Source of the DNA: Chthonomonas sp. UBA1950
GTDB taxonomy: Bacteria; Armatimonadota; Fimbriimonadia; Fimbriimonadales; Fimbriimonadaceae
Assembly: GCA_002336105.1 (NCBI GenBank)
Contig: DDEQ01000034.1
Location: 157,853 to 210,615 of the forward strand
DNA: 52,763 nucleotides
Direction of reading: 5' to 3'
The position numbers were made by a program, and so were the translations under genes. Positions 16,463 to 25,493 of the stretch are shown piece by piece (positions within the stretch are counted from its first letter, which is position 1; the number at the start of each line of letters is the position of its first letter). The notes under the pieces were generated by a model. It searched no databases. It had not been told where the DNA came from and saw nothing but the letters and a program-made list of their open reading frames with translations.

Positions 16463-17485
16463 GTGAATAACTACCGAACGCTAGTCTATAAGCTCATGAT
16501 GCTTGGGCCAGTGATGCTCACTCTTGGAGTGACCGTCGACTCGCGAACTCGGACAGAGACGTTTCGCTTTGTCAACGCCTCGCCTGAGGAACAAGCAAAG
16601 GTTGAAGCATATCAAGAGCCGTATCAAGCAGCTTTAAAAGCTAATCAAGAAGGCGTCGTTTCTGTTCGGAAGGTAGCAGCTAAATGGATAGCCCTAAGGG
16701 CTAGTAAACAGCTGGAGCCTCTGGAACCCATTGCATACGAAGACACCATGCAGGAAGGCGTCAAGGGCCAGATCAATCTAGCCATTCACACAATGGGAAG
16801 TATCTTGCTGAACTCTGCCCAGAAAGAGATAAAAGAAGAAAAGTTTTCTCAGGCAGCTCAAGATTCAATGCTAGCGGCTAACTTAGTTCGAACGGTGAAA
16901 TATATCGACTTTCAGGGACTTGGCAGCGCAGGAATTCTCGAACGACGTTCGCTACATGTCTTGTCCGAAGTCTTGGCTGCGTTGCCTCAAAGCGAGCGAG
17001 CTGCTTACGTATCACCACTGAACAACCTAAGAATGCCAAAAGAGGCTCTTGGAAGAATGGCGGCCAAACAGCGCAACCTGTTCATGGACTACCAAATTCG
17101 CATGGAACTACCCGCGAACGAAATCCAGGAATGTGACCGAGTTGTCAGCGCCGAATCAGCGTTCCAACGAGATGCCGATATCCACCAAGCCGTGAATTCA
17201 CTCAAAGAGGGTTTGTTAGCGAGCCGAGATGACAACGTCACGCCTCTGTTCTCGGTAACACGGCTCGGATACATGTCTGAAGTCGAAAGCATGAAGAAGC
17301 TTGACGAGACACTAGCGGTAGCGAATAGCGCGGCGAAACCGGTCAAACCGAAAGTTACTGCACCCGTTCGACCCGTCAGCGCAAACAGTCAATTCTCACA
17401 GATGGCCGAAAGGGAAAGGATGCTCAGGGTGCAGTACGGTCCAAGACCACACAGACTGCTTCTGCGCTTTCAAGAACGCTTTTGA
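16463..17485 (+). CDS. Exported protein of unknown function, helix-rich
   Basis: Not recognised. From GTG 16463 the product has a likely signal sequence or anchor (YKLMMLGPVMLTLGVTV), then ~300 residues that look mostly helical, with many Ala, Glu and Gln (QAALKANQEGVVSVRKVAAKW), and a basic C-terminus (RPHRLLLRFQERF). The layout resembles envelope proteins with helical repeats, but no family motif is visible. It is divergent from the ECF sigma gene and separated by 27 bp from speE. Confidence 0.6.
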   Translation: MNNYRTLVYKLMMLGPVMLTLGVTVDSRTRTETFRFVNASPEEQAKVEAYQEPYQAALKANQEGVVSVRKVAAKWIALRASKQLEPLEPIAYEDTMQEGVKGQINLAIHTMGSILLNSAQKEIKEEKFSQAAQDSMLAANLVRTVKYIDFQGLGSAGILERRSLHVLSEVLAALPQSERAAYVSPLNNLRMPKEALGRMAAKQRNLFMDYQIRMELPANEIQECDRVVSAESAFQRDADIHQAVNSLKEGLLASRDDNVTPLFSVTRLGYMSEVESMKKLDETLAVANSAAKPVKPKVTAPVRPVSANSQFSQMAERERMLRVQYGPRPHRLLLRFQERF

Positions 17486-17512
17486 AATGGTTGCGGTGAC
17501 ACAATAGATGTC

Positions 17513-18340
17513 GTGAACGACATCCTTGTGTTCCCCATCCGTAGTGACAAGCTATCTATGAACGTGAGCGTCACCGCTCGTGTTCATTCGCGTCAGACCG
17601 AGTTCCAGAAAGTGGAAATCTTGGACACCGACATTTTCGGTCGTACGCTGCTTTTGGACGGGCACATTCAACTCACTGATTTCGATGAGCATGCCTATCA
17701 TGAGGCTCTAGTTCAGTTGCCGCTTCTGTCAATCCCATCCCCAAAAACAGCTCTTGTCGTCGGCGGTGGCGATGGAGGAGTCATCCGCGAACTCTGCAAG
17801 CATAAGTCAATCGAGCGGATCGACATGGTCGAGATTGATGGCGGTGTTGTCGAGGCTTGTCGAGAGCATATGCCCTCCCTCAGCGACGGCGCTTTTGATG
17901 ACCCCAGAGTCAATTTGTTGCTTCAAGACGCGTTTCCCTTTGTCAAAAATGCTCCAGCTGAAACCTACGACATCATTGTCGCTGACAGCACCGACGTTTA
18001 CGAGGAAGAAGAAGGCGAGCTGAGCGCGATGCTGTTCACCGAAGAGTTCTACACCGACTGCAAGAACGCGCTCAAGCCAGGCGGAATCGTCGTCACCCAA
18101 GCCGACAACCTCGTCTTCTGCCCGTATTCTCTAGAAACCATTTCTGAAATGTTCGGCAAAGTCTTCCCTTCAACGGGCTGGTACCAGGCGCTCATCCCTT
18201 CTTTCGGCGGATACTCAGGCTATGCCTGGGGCTCAAAGGGAACGGGTATCTCGCAGACATGGACCAACCCTGCTGTGGATTGCCGATACCTTAACGAGAC
18301 CACTTTCAATCTCGCGTTTACTCCGCTCAAATTCTCGTGA
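17513..18340 (+). CDS. speE: Spermidine synthase (polyamine aminopropyltransferase)
   Basis: The enzyme transfers an aminopropyl group from decarboxylated SAM to putrescine. The Rossmann motif GGGDGG is at residues 84-89, an acidic ribose-binding segment (MVEIDGG) follows, and the DSTD catalytic/substrate loop is present in IIVADSTD. At 275 aa the length is normal. The start is GTG. The TGA stop overlaps the next gene's GTG by 4 bp. No SAM decarboxylase gene lies next to it. Confidence 0.95.
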   Translation: MNDILVFPIRSDKLSMNVSVTARVHSRQTEFQKVEILDTDIFGRTLLLDGHIQLTDFDEHAYHEALVQLPLLSIPSPKTALVVGGGDGGVIRELCKHKSIERIDMVEIDGGVVEACREHMPSLSDGAFDDPRVNLLLQDAFPFVKNAPAETYDIIVADSTDVYEEEEGELSAMLFTEEFYTDCKNALKPGGIVVTQADNLVFCPYSLETISEMFGKVFPSTGWYQALIPSFGGYSGYAWGSKGTGISQTWTNPAVDCRYLNETTFNLAFTPLKFS

Positions 18341-18876
18341 TTAGCTTCGTCGCAGCGTTGGTTGTCTCCCCTCGAATAGGGCTGTCGATTGTCAGTGCTG
18401 CCCGATCTCAAATTAGGGTCACGGTTCGATACGATCCAACCTATCGAAAGTTAGCGTATCCGAGTGGTGATGTGAATCCCAGCTCTGGCGTTTGCACGGA
18501 TGTTATCGTCCGTGCGCTTCGCAAGATCAAACATCTCGATTTGCAGAAAGCCATACATGAGGATATGTTAAACAACTGGTCAACCTATCCTCACAAATGG
18601 GGGCTCAAAAAGCCGGATTCAAACATCGACCACCGTCGAGTACCGAACTTACAGGTGTTCTTTCGGCATCAAGGTTGGCAAGTTCGTGGCGATTATCTAC
18701 CCGGAGATTTGGTGACCTGCCTCTTACCCAAAAATCTGCCCCATATCATGGTTGTTAGCGATAAACTCGCCGAACCAGGGCGATATTTGGTCATCCATAA
18801 CATTGGCGCGGGAACGAAAGAAGAGGATTCTCTCATCCGATTTAGGATCACTGGGCACTTCCGAGTAAGAGGATAG
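18337..18876 (+). CDS. DUF1287 family protein, NlpC/P60-like
   Basis: Nearly the whole 179 aa matches DUF1287: RYDPTYRKLAYPSGDVNPSSG, GVCTDVIVRALR, NIDHRRVPNLQVFF, YLPGDLV, LPHIMVV and VIHNIGAG. The conserved Cys, Asp and His residues make a papain-like (NlpC/P60-type) hydrolase plausible, perhaps acting on cell-wall peptides. The N-terminal ~20 hydrophobic residues suggest export. It overlaps the speE stop by 4 bp. The function of the family is not established. Confidence 0.85.
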   Translation: MISFVAALVVSPRIGLSIVSAARSQIRVTVRYDPTYRKLAYPSGDVNPSSGVCTDVIVRALRKIKHLDLQKAIHEDMLNNWSTYPHKWGLKKPDSNIDHRRVPNLQVFFRHQGWQVRGDYLPGDLVTCLLPKNLPHIMVVSDKLAEPGRYLVIHNIGAGTKEEDSLIRFRITGHFRVRG

Positions 18877-18982
18877 AGAAATAAGTTTTCCATCTCCCCG
18901 ATATTCACTGAGCGCGATCGAGAGGATTAACTATTCGTTTTTAAGGGAATCCAAGGAAAAAACTACCGCTGAAATAACAGCA

Positions 18983-19195
18983 ATGGAGAATGTATTGCCA
19001 CCCGATATTTATTGTATGGGCATCGAATTCTTCGGGGGATACATCGTTTCAGCAGCGATCTTCTATGCTCTGTTAGCGAAGACGGCACCGTTCATGAACG
19101 AAGAAGAACCCACAATGCCAAGACGAGAGTCTGAAGACAATGTGGTTCACCTTTTCACGAACTCTGAAGAGACGCAACAGCAAAAAGTCGCTTAG
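18983..19195 (+). CDS. Small membrane protein, hypothetical
   Basis: A 70-aa frame with one hydrophobic stretch (FFGGYIVSAAIFYALLA) followed by an acidic and polar tail. ATG 19016 is an alternative start that would put the helix nearly at the N-terminus. AAGGAAAAAA lies ~25 nt before the first ATG, too far for an ideal ribosome binding site. Not recognised, and possibly not a gene; it fills the space before the convergent giant fusion gene. Confidence 0.4.
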   Translation: MENVLPPDIYCMGIEFFGGYIVSAAIFYALLAKTAPFMNEEEPTMPRRESEDNVVHLFTNSEETQQQKVA

Positions 19196-19224
19196 TCGAT
19201 CAGTTACGAGCAGGGTCCGGCAGC

Positions 19225-22200
19225 CTAGCGTTTAGGCAGTCGGACCGTTCCCTTTCTTTCCAACTTGCCCCAGCCAGTCCTTCCACCTCGGATTGCTTGT
19301 AGCAGGGATTTGAAAACCACACCATACATGATCTGTCGGTAAACAAACCTTTGCGTAAACAGCCAGATGAGTGGTACTGGTGATTTCTTCTCAAGACGAT
19401 ATGCGAGGAAACCTGCCACTAACTCGACGGCAAAGAACAGTGCGTACAGGAAGGCAACAACTTGCAGATTATGGAGTGCCAAAGCAGCAGCCTCTGTCTC
19501 CAGCGAGCTGGAGAAAGCCATGATGTAGGACGCGATCGAGATGAGTATTTGGATGTCAACCAAGGGGGCGAGAACCTGAAACAGAATTTGGAAGAGCCAA
19601 AGTAACGGAAGAGCAAAGTAGCCGAACCAACCGTTTGTGAAAATAGCCTTGCGGTGCTTGACCAAACACTGCAAAGTGCCGTAAGTCCAGCGGAATCGTT
19701 GCTTAAAGAATGCTCCAAGCTTGTCTGGAGCTTCTGTATAGGCGATTGCCTCAGTTTCGTTTTCTAGACGATAACCTGCTCTTCGTAATCGCCAAGTCAG
19801 ATCCATGTCTTCGGCTAAGGTTTGGCTTGAATATTTTCCAACTTCGATAACAGCTTCTCTTCTCCAGGCACTAATCGCTCCGGGAACAACCGTGATCGCG
19901 TTTAACATTCCATAAGCCCGTCGGTCAACGTTTTGGCTAGTTGTGTATTCGATGGATTGCCACTGGGTCAGCAGGTTGTCGATATTCCCAACTTGAACAT
20001 TTCCGGCGACGGCAGCGACTTCAGCACGGTCAAAATGGCGAGCAAGAAGGCCAATCGCATTTGGATTCAATTGGGTATCGGCATCAATGCAAAGAAGGAC
20101 CTCGCCAGTGGCATTATCAATTGCAATATTAAGAGCCGAAGCTTTACCTCCATTCTCCTTTGTAAATAAACGGATCTTTGGATTGCCAGCGAATTGTTCT
20201 GTTACAACTTGAGAAGTCCCATCCTTTGAGCCGTCGTCCACAACAATGATTTCATGTAGTGGATAGTCCGACTCTAGGACGGACTGGATCGTCCTCGCGA
20301 TGACTCCCTCCTCGTTGTAGGCGGCGATAAGCACCGACACCGTCGGAGTTCCAGAAAAGAGCGGTTTATGTTTCTTTGACTCGATGACAGCAAGAGAAGT
20401 TGCGAGAACGGAGCGCACCAGGCCCAACCCAATTGCTGCTATAAACAACTTCGCCAACAATGAAGACCCACCAAAAACGATGGTAAATGCGACGCGATCA
20501 GCCCAAATCGTCAACCTCTCCTTGGCTGAGATTTCAGGCATAAACCTGTCTCGCGGCACGCCAAGTAGTTCGCTTACTGTAACGAACTGATAACCTTGCT
20601 TTTTAAGTTCTGGAACAATGGTCTTAAGAGCTTCGATGGTAGCACTTCTGTCACCACCTGCATCGTGAAGCAAAATGACGTTGCCTTCGCCTTCAGTCCC
20701 GTCTCGACGATGAATCTCTGAAAAGATTGAGTTCTCAATATCCTTTGCCGTCTTCTTTCGTTTGCCACCGTTCGGAAGTTCGACGAACAGGTTCCAATCC
20801 TGAGGGTCAACATTTTCGCAAACAGTGATATAGCCAAGTTTGTCCGCCAGCTCAATGGGGCGGATTTCTTCGGCAGTTTGCGGTTCGCTGTCGGCGTTAT
20901 AGGGGGGCCTAAAGAGCACGGTCGAATGCCCTAAAATGCTCTCGATAGCTCGCTGAGTCGCGTCGAATTCAAGTCTGGCGCGCAAATCGCTAACAGCGCC
21001 AAGGTTAGGATGAAAGAAGCTATGACTTCCAATATCGTGCCCTTCCTCGTAAGCACGTTTGACTAGTCCAGGATTTTCCTCGGCTGCCGCCCCCATGAAA
21101 AAGAAGGTAGCTTTTACCCCTAGCTCTTTGAGTTCATCCAACACTCCTGGGGTGTACTCCGAACTTGGACCATCGTCGAAAGTCAGAACAAGTTTCTTTG
21201 GCACAAACCCAGTTTTCTGAAGAACGTACGGCAAAGGAAAAGTTTTGTAGTAGGCGTCTTCGACAGTTCCCGATTTATCGCTAATAGAAACGACCCGATG
21301 TCCGACTTGCGGTCTCGTTTTGACGCTTACGATTTCTCCCTTGCCAGTGAACGTGATGTCGTACGGAAAATTGATTTCTTCTAGGTCAGATGCTTTAGAC
21401 GTAGAATGGATCTTGACGCGATCAAAGTAGTTCCAGATCGTTGGGTCTTCATCGCCTAGTGCCCATAATGCAGCACCCCGGATGCCGGTTTCTTGAACCG
21501 AACGCCACTGATTGAGTGCTGAGCAAGCGTCTAACAACCAAACTTTATGCTTCTGATCGTTGTCATCGTAGTAACTATATGTAGAGTTACCGCTATCTTG
21601 GTCAAAGCGAATGACTGTTTTAGGTGGTTCGTTTCGATAGCCATGTGCGGTTGAAAGTGCCTCGTAATAGGTTAGGCTCTCGGCACCCTCTTTCCCGACC
21701 TTCCAATCATATGCGTAGTTGCCTATTCCTAAGACGACTTTCTCTTCTGGCACGAACTTGAGAAGGTCATCCAAGAGCATGTCAGACCAGTCTGACGAAG
21801 CTATCGGTCCAGGTTCAGATGAGTCGTCGTGTTGGTCGTAAGCCATCAAACAGACCCAGTCACATATTTCAGCGATCCGAACGACGTCTAAACCTGATCT
21901 GTCCGCTTCGATATCGACGCTTACCGATAGTTTCAGCGGTCGAAGCTCGTTTACAACAATTTCAACAAACTTCGAGTATCGCTTTCGATCCTGATAATCG
22001 AGTCCCTCGAAGTCCAAATTGATGCCCTGAAACTTATTGGTCACCAAAAATTCGCGAATCGATTTCGCCAAAGAAGCCATGTTCTCCGGGCTACCAAAGA
22101 GTTTATTGACCCATTCTGGATGGGTCTTATCCAGTTGGAAGTTGCTGATGAGTGGGATGATTCGAACGCCGTGTTCCCTAGCAATTCGAATCAGATCTCT

Positions 22201-22662
22201 ATTTCGAGGCATCGAGTCAAGGTCAAAATCTTGAGTACCTAGGGATTTACCATCGCTCTTGAGCTGAAGCCAGGCAGGAACAACCGTCGTCATCTTGTCG
22301 GCATTCTTTCGAAACGACTCTAAGCCTGTAACCTGCCAAGGTGCAAAGAACCCAGCCACTATCCGTTCCGGAGCATTTGGGGTTGGCTTGTGTTTTCGGT
22401 GGCTAATCACCACTTCTCGCATCAAGTCGCGCCAAGCTTTACCGCCACGTCCGGCATCGATGATGGGGTCTGAGGCTGCGAATGAGTACGCTCCCCCTTT
22501 TGGCTTAGTCTTTTTCGCCCCGGTTAACGTGGGCATTGCCATCAGGCTAAGCACGAACATCGAAACTAAAACAGCGAAGCAGGCACCGATAACAATGGTG
22601 AATCTTCTGGCCCAAACTCGCCTTCTCCCCTCAGGGTCAAAAAAAACTGGCTTCTGCTCCAT
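19225..22662 (-). CDS. Trifunctional envelope protein: GH18 - polysaccharide deacetylase - GT2 synthase
   Basis: The 1145-aa protein has a membrane anchor (~21-43) and a GH18 domain (~100-415, FQGINLDFEG with predicted catalytic E219 and MAYDQH). A NodB deacetylase follows (~488-705: TFDDGP 494-499, HSFFH 547-551, RPPYN, LLHD), then membrane segments ~722-758. The GT2 synthase (~773-1000) has an SVLIAAYNEE start, a DAD triad near 860 and QRFRW, and further membrane helices follow. In PNAG systems separate proteins provide synthesis (PgaC) and deacetylation/hydrolysis (PgaB); here all three are in one chain, so a beta-1,4/1,6-linked GlcNAc-like polymer is the likely product. Similar fusions occur in other bacteria. 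The GH18 domain probably lies outside the membrane, and the GT2 domain inside. Confidence 0.93.
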   Translation of the reverse strand: MEQKPVFFDPEGRRRVWARRFTIVIGACFAVLVSMFVLSLMAMPTLTGAKKTKPKGGAYSFAASDPIIDAGRGGKAWRDLMREVVISHRKHKPTPNAPERIVAGFFAPWQVTGLESFRKNADKMTTVVPAWLQLKSDGKSLGTQDFDLDSMPRNRDLIRIAREHGVRIIPLISNFQLDKTHPEWVNKLFGSPENMASLAKSIREFLVTNKFQGINLDFEGLDYQDRKRYSKFVEIVVNELRPLKLSVSVDIEADRSGLDVVRIAEICDWVCLMAYDQHDDSSEPGPIASSDWSDMLLDDLLKFVPEEKVVLGIGNYAYDWKVGKEGAESLTYYEALSTAHGYRNEPPKTVIRFDQDSGNSTYSYYDDNDQKHKVWLLDACSALNQWRSVQETGIRGAALWALGDEDPTIWNYFDRVKIHSTSKASDLEEINFPYDITFTGKGEIVSVKTRPQVGHRVVSISDKSGTVEDAYYKTFPLPYVLQKTGFVPKKLVLTFDDGPSSEYTPGVLDELKELGVKATFFFMGAAAEENPGLVKRAYEEGHDIGSHSFFHPNLGAVSDLRARLEFDATQRAIESILGHSTVLFRPPYNADSEPQTAEEIRPIELADKLGYITVCENVDPQDWNLFVELPNGGKRKKTAKDIENSIFSEIHRRDGTEGEGNVILLHDAGGDRSATIEALKTIVPELKKQGYQFVTVSELLGVPRDRFMPEISAKERLTIWADRVAFTIVFGGSSLLAKLFIAAIGLGLVRSVLATSLAVIESKKHKPLFSGTPTVSVLIAAYNEEGVIARTIQSVLESDYPLHEIIVVDDGSKDGTSQVVTEQFAGNPKIRLFTKENGGKASALNIAIDNATGEVLLCIDADTQLNPNAIGLLARHFDRAEVAAVAGNVQVGNIDNLLTQWQSIEYTTSQNVDRRAYGMLNAITVVPGAISAWRREAVIEVGKYSSQTLAEDMDLTWRLRRAGYRLENETEAIAYTEAPDKLGAFFKQRFRWTYGTLQCLVKHRKAIFTNGWFGYFALPLLWLFQILFQVLAPLVDIQILISIASYIMAFSSSLETEAAALALHNLQVVAFLYALFFAVELVAGFLAYRLEKKSPVPLIWLFTQRFVYRQIMYGVVFKSLLQAIRGGRTGWGKLERKGTVRLPKR

Positions 22663-22790
22663 GAATTGCTCTGTAATGATGTAACGTCAGCGGCTCTTTT
22701 TCCGTTCGGACCGACTACAATTTGCTCTGATCTGCTTTTCTCGCTTGGGAACCATGCATCATTAGAAATTGGTTAAAGCACTTGGAAAAT

Positions 22791-23660
22791 ATGAAAAACG
22801 CGGTTTTTAGTGTCCTGGCTCTCACAACCGCAATGTTGCAGTTATCATCGGCCGATACGAGTACGAAACAAAAACCACCTCGGTTGTTTCACGGATACAA
22901 AGTGAACAACATGACGGTCGAGTCATCCAATCTTTGGTGGCAAAACGCCTACCGTAAGGTTGCATCAACCTACCACTTCGAACACGCTCCCCTGAGAAAG
23001 TGGCCCGATGTCATCGAACAAGGAAACCCTAAGGCAAAAGAAGTTGCTTTAACGTTTGACGATGGCCCTCATTGGAAGACTTTGCCCTCACTCCTAGAAA
23101 TTCTGAAAAAAGAAAATGTGAAGGCAACTTTCTTTGTGGTTGGAAAGATGGTTCAGGAGGATCCTGATCTGATCCGTGATATCGTATCGAACGGGCATTT
23201 GGTCGCCAACCATACGTTCAGCCATGTAAATCTGTCTAAGCAAAAAAGTGATGTGATTCGCACTGAATATCAGGCTTGCAGCGATCTCATTACGAGTATC
23301 ACCGGTAAGGCCCCAATGTTCTGCCGGCCTCCAGGCGGTCGGGCTAATCCAGACGTATTCAAGTGCGCAACAGAACTGGGATTAACCTCGGTTATGTGGA
23401 CCGACGACCCAAAAGATTACGCTAACCCAGGATGCCAGCAGATTCTTGATTACACACTTAGAAAGGCTAAGTCAGGATCGGTAATCTTGCTTCACGAAGG
23501 GGTGCAACAGACAATGGACATTTTGCCGACGATGATTCAATCGTTGAAATCAAAAGGGTTCAAGTTCGTTCGCATTGACCAGATGGCATCCAAGCTCAAA
23601 CGCACACCAGTGTCCGAGGAGAGCGCCAAGTTACCGAAACGCAAACGTGTTATTGGGTAA
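22791..23660 (+). CDS. Secreted polysaccharide deacetylase (NodB family)
   Basis: After a signal peptide (MKNAVFSVLALTTAMLQLSSA) the NodB motifs are complete: ALTFDDGPH (catalytic and metal Asp), NHTFSH (metal His), CRPPGG and ILLHEG. It removes acetyl groups from an N-acetylated glycan, either peptidoglycan or the polymer made by the divergent trifunctional protein 128 bp away. ATG 22791 is preferred to TTG 22782 because it gives a standard signal peptide. Its end overlaps the convergent redoxin gene by 11 bp. Confidence 0.92.
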   Translation: MKNAVFSVLALTTAMLQLSSADTSTKQKPPRLFHGYKVNNMTVESSNLWWQNAYRKVASTYHFEHAPLRKWPDVIEQGNPKAKEVALTFDDGPHWKTLPSLLEILKKENVKATFFVVGKMVQEDPDLIRDIVSNGHLVANHTFSHVNLSKQKSDVIRTEYQACSDLITSITGKAPMFCRPPGGRANPDVFKCATELGLTSVMWTDDPKDYANPGCQQILDYTLRKAKSGSVILLHEGVQQTMDILPTMIQSLKSKGFKFVRIDQMASKLKRTPVSEESAKLPKRKRVIG

Positions 23661-24312
23661 TGGCTTGTTCGAACTCGCACCCGGTTGTCTTTCGCTTCGG
23701 AGCATATTCGGCGACAAAAGGCTTGTCGAAGTTGGCGCCTGCAGCCTGAGACATATAGACGTCCATCTCTTTGAGCATCTCATCTGAATAGCCTGGCCAC
23801 ATTTTAATAATGTGGCCATTCTTTGCCACCAAGGCAGAGTAGAGGGCGGCTTTAGCACCAAAACCATTGACGATTTTCAGTTTGGGGTCTGAAACAATTG
23901 GGAATGGGACTTTGAAATCTGCCGAATACTGCTTTGTCTTTTCAGGCGTTGCGTCAGACACCCCGATAAACGCGATTTTGCCCTTATATCTCTCGGAAAA
24001 ACGATTAAAAATGCCTTGACCATCTACGCTACAAGGACAACCATCTTTAATAAACAAGACGTATTGAGCAGTCGGAGCGTTTGGCTTTCCGATGCTGACC
24101 GACTCACCATTGACCCCATGACCCTCGAACTCGGTAGCTAGCTTGTTCTGCATCGCAGAGGTCTCCAGAAGCATCTGCTCGGTAACGTAGTGCGGTTGAC
24201 TCCCCAGGTTTTTCAGCCCGAGATCTGGTTGCTTTGTTGAGATATGGTGCAACCAAGCTCCAGATGCAGCCATGCAAAATGCTGCCGGGATCGCAAACGT
24301 ATGGGGTTTCAT
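23650..24312 (-). CDS. Thioredoxin-fold (AhpC/TSA-like) exported protein
   Basis: After an N-terminal hydrophobic segment there is a redoxin core: YVLFIKDGCPCSVDGQGIF carries the CxC active-site region, and then come IAFIGVSDATPEKTKQY, FPIVSDPKLKIVNGFGAK and a YSALVAKNGHII strand. This resembles alkyl hydroperoxide reductase/thiol-specific antioxidant or TlpA-like proteins. The CPC motif (Cys-Pro-Cys) replaces the usual CxxC, so chemistry may differ. It is the last gene of a minus-strand operon with two M16 peptidases, with GAAAGGGG before its ATG. Confidence 0.75.
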   Translation of the reverse strand: MKPHTFAIPAAFCMAASGAWLHHISTKQPDLGLKNLGSQPHYVTEQMLLETSAMQNKLATEFEGHGVNGESVSIGKPNAPTAQYVLFIKDGCPCSVDGQGIFNRFSERYKGKIAFIGVSDATPEKTKQYSADFKVPFPIVSDPKLKIVNGFGAKAALYSALVAKNGHIIKMWPGYSDEMLKEMDVYMSQAAGANFDKPFVAEYAPKRKTTGCEFEQAITQ

Positions 24313-24332
24313 TTGTTTTAGTTGTACCCCTT

Positions 24333-25493
24333 TCAGTTCTTCTTGACTAGCACGGACGAACTACTTGACTCGACTAATTCTTTTGCCGCTTGTTTGAGTG
24401 ATTCCAGTGATATTTGCTTCATCTTACGAATCAGATCTGTCGAGTTCCACGCCACGCCGGTTTTCATTTGCCAATACGCATCGATATAGGTTCGACCGGA
24501 AAGTGAGTCGTCCACCAATCCGCGAGGGGAAAGGTACAGCGGCGAAAACGGATTTTGAAAATTGACTGATTGCTCGGCCAGCACCTGTGCTCTAGCCAGA
24601 GAAGTGGCATTCCAACTGTCAATATCCGCTAACAACCCTTTCCTAAACTCACTGACGTGTTCAGCCGAACCATCAAATTGCGTCGACATAAAAGCGAGTC
24701 GAGATTGAAAGCCATCTCTCAGCGGCCACAAAACAGACTCCTGACGATAACTCCAACTGTATTGCTCTCTACAGACACGAGAGAGTGAGCCGTTTCGACC
24801 ACTTCCGAGAGCGACCAACGCGAGTATTCTTAATTCGAGTCCGGGTGAATTCGCCGAGTAAGTCGGAGACTTCAATTCCACAAAGCTTGAGGGGCCAACT
24901 TCGTTCTTGGCCATCGGCATCGGTGTAATGTCACCGTATTGGGGCCATTCCCCTACCTTCCAATCGAGGGTTCTTGAAACCCAAGCCTGCTTCACTAATT
25001 CCTCGTCAACCGAGCCGCCAACACAAACCCTTATCGTGTTTGGATTGATGAACCGCTTGTAGAACTCTTGCAATTGATCTCTCGTTACCGACGAAGGAGG
25101 TGGCATCGACGGGTCTAGCCCAATATCCCAGTAGTTCTTTGACTTCAAAGTCAAGTCCTGAATAGCCTGGTCAATATCAGTTTGTAGTAGAGAAGATTTC
25201 GTAAGGATAGAGGCGAGCAAGCTGACTCCCGGCAGCATCTCATTCCTCTTGACTTCAAACTGAATGATGAGGCAATCCTGCATGATCTGACATTGCACCG
25301 TTCTGCCATCGGTCAAGCTGAGAATCTCGGGGCGGACATATTCATCAGTTCTCCGTGACAATGTCTTTGCTAAAATCTGCAGAAGAGCCCAGTCTTTGGC
25401 TCCCATTTCTGGAATTGGGGCTATTGCACAAAAAGCAATCGTCGGCTGATTTGCTTCCTGATGAAAGGTTGGCAGTGCAGGACCGAACATCAT
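24333..25493 (-). CDS. M16-family (insulinase-like) protein lacking the zinc motif
   Basis: The 386-aa protein follows the M16 layout of two alpha/beta halves (SVTRDQLQEFYKRFINPNTIRVCVGGSV is the typical mid-domain sequence), but the HxxEH zinc-binding motif is absent. In M16B systems an inactive subunit commonly pairs with an active one; the gene directly upstream has the zinc motif. ATG 25493 forms an ATGA overlap with that gene's stop and is preceded by GGAGG at 7 nt. A start at 25517 would lie inside the upstream gene. Confidence 0.82.
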   Translation of the reverse strand: MMFGPALPTFHQEANQPTIAFCAIAPIPEMGAKDWALLQILAKTLSRRTDEYVRPEILSLTDGRTVQCQIMQDCLIIQFEVKRNEMLPGVSLLASILTKSSLLQTDIDQAIQDLTLKSKNYWDIGLDPSMPPPSSVTRDQLQEFYKRFINPNTIRVCVGGSVDEELVKQAWVSRTLDWKVGEWPQYGDITPMPMAKNEVGPSSFVELKSPTYSANSPGLELRILALVALGSGRNGSLSRVCREQYSWSYRQESVLWPLRDGFQSRLAFMSTQFDGSAEHVSEFRKGLLADIDSWNATSLARAQVLAEQSVNFQNPFSPLYLSPRGLVDDSLSGRTYIDAYWQMKTGVAWNSTDLIRKMKQISLESLKQAAKELVESSSSSVLVKKN

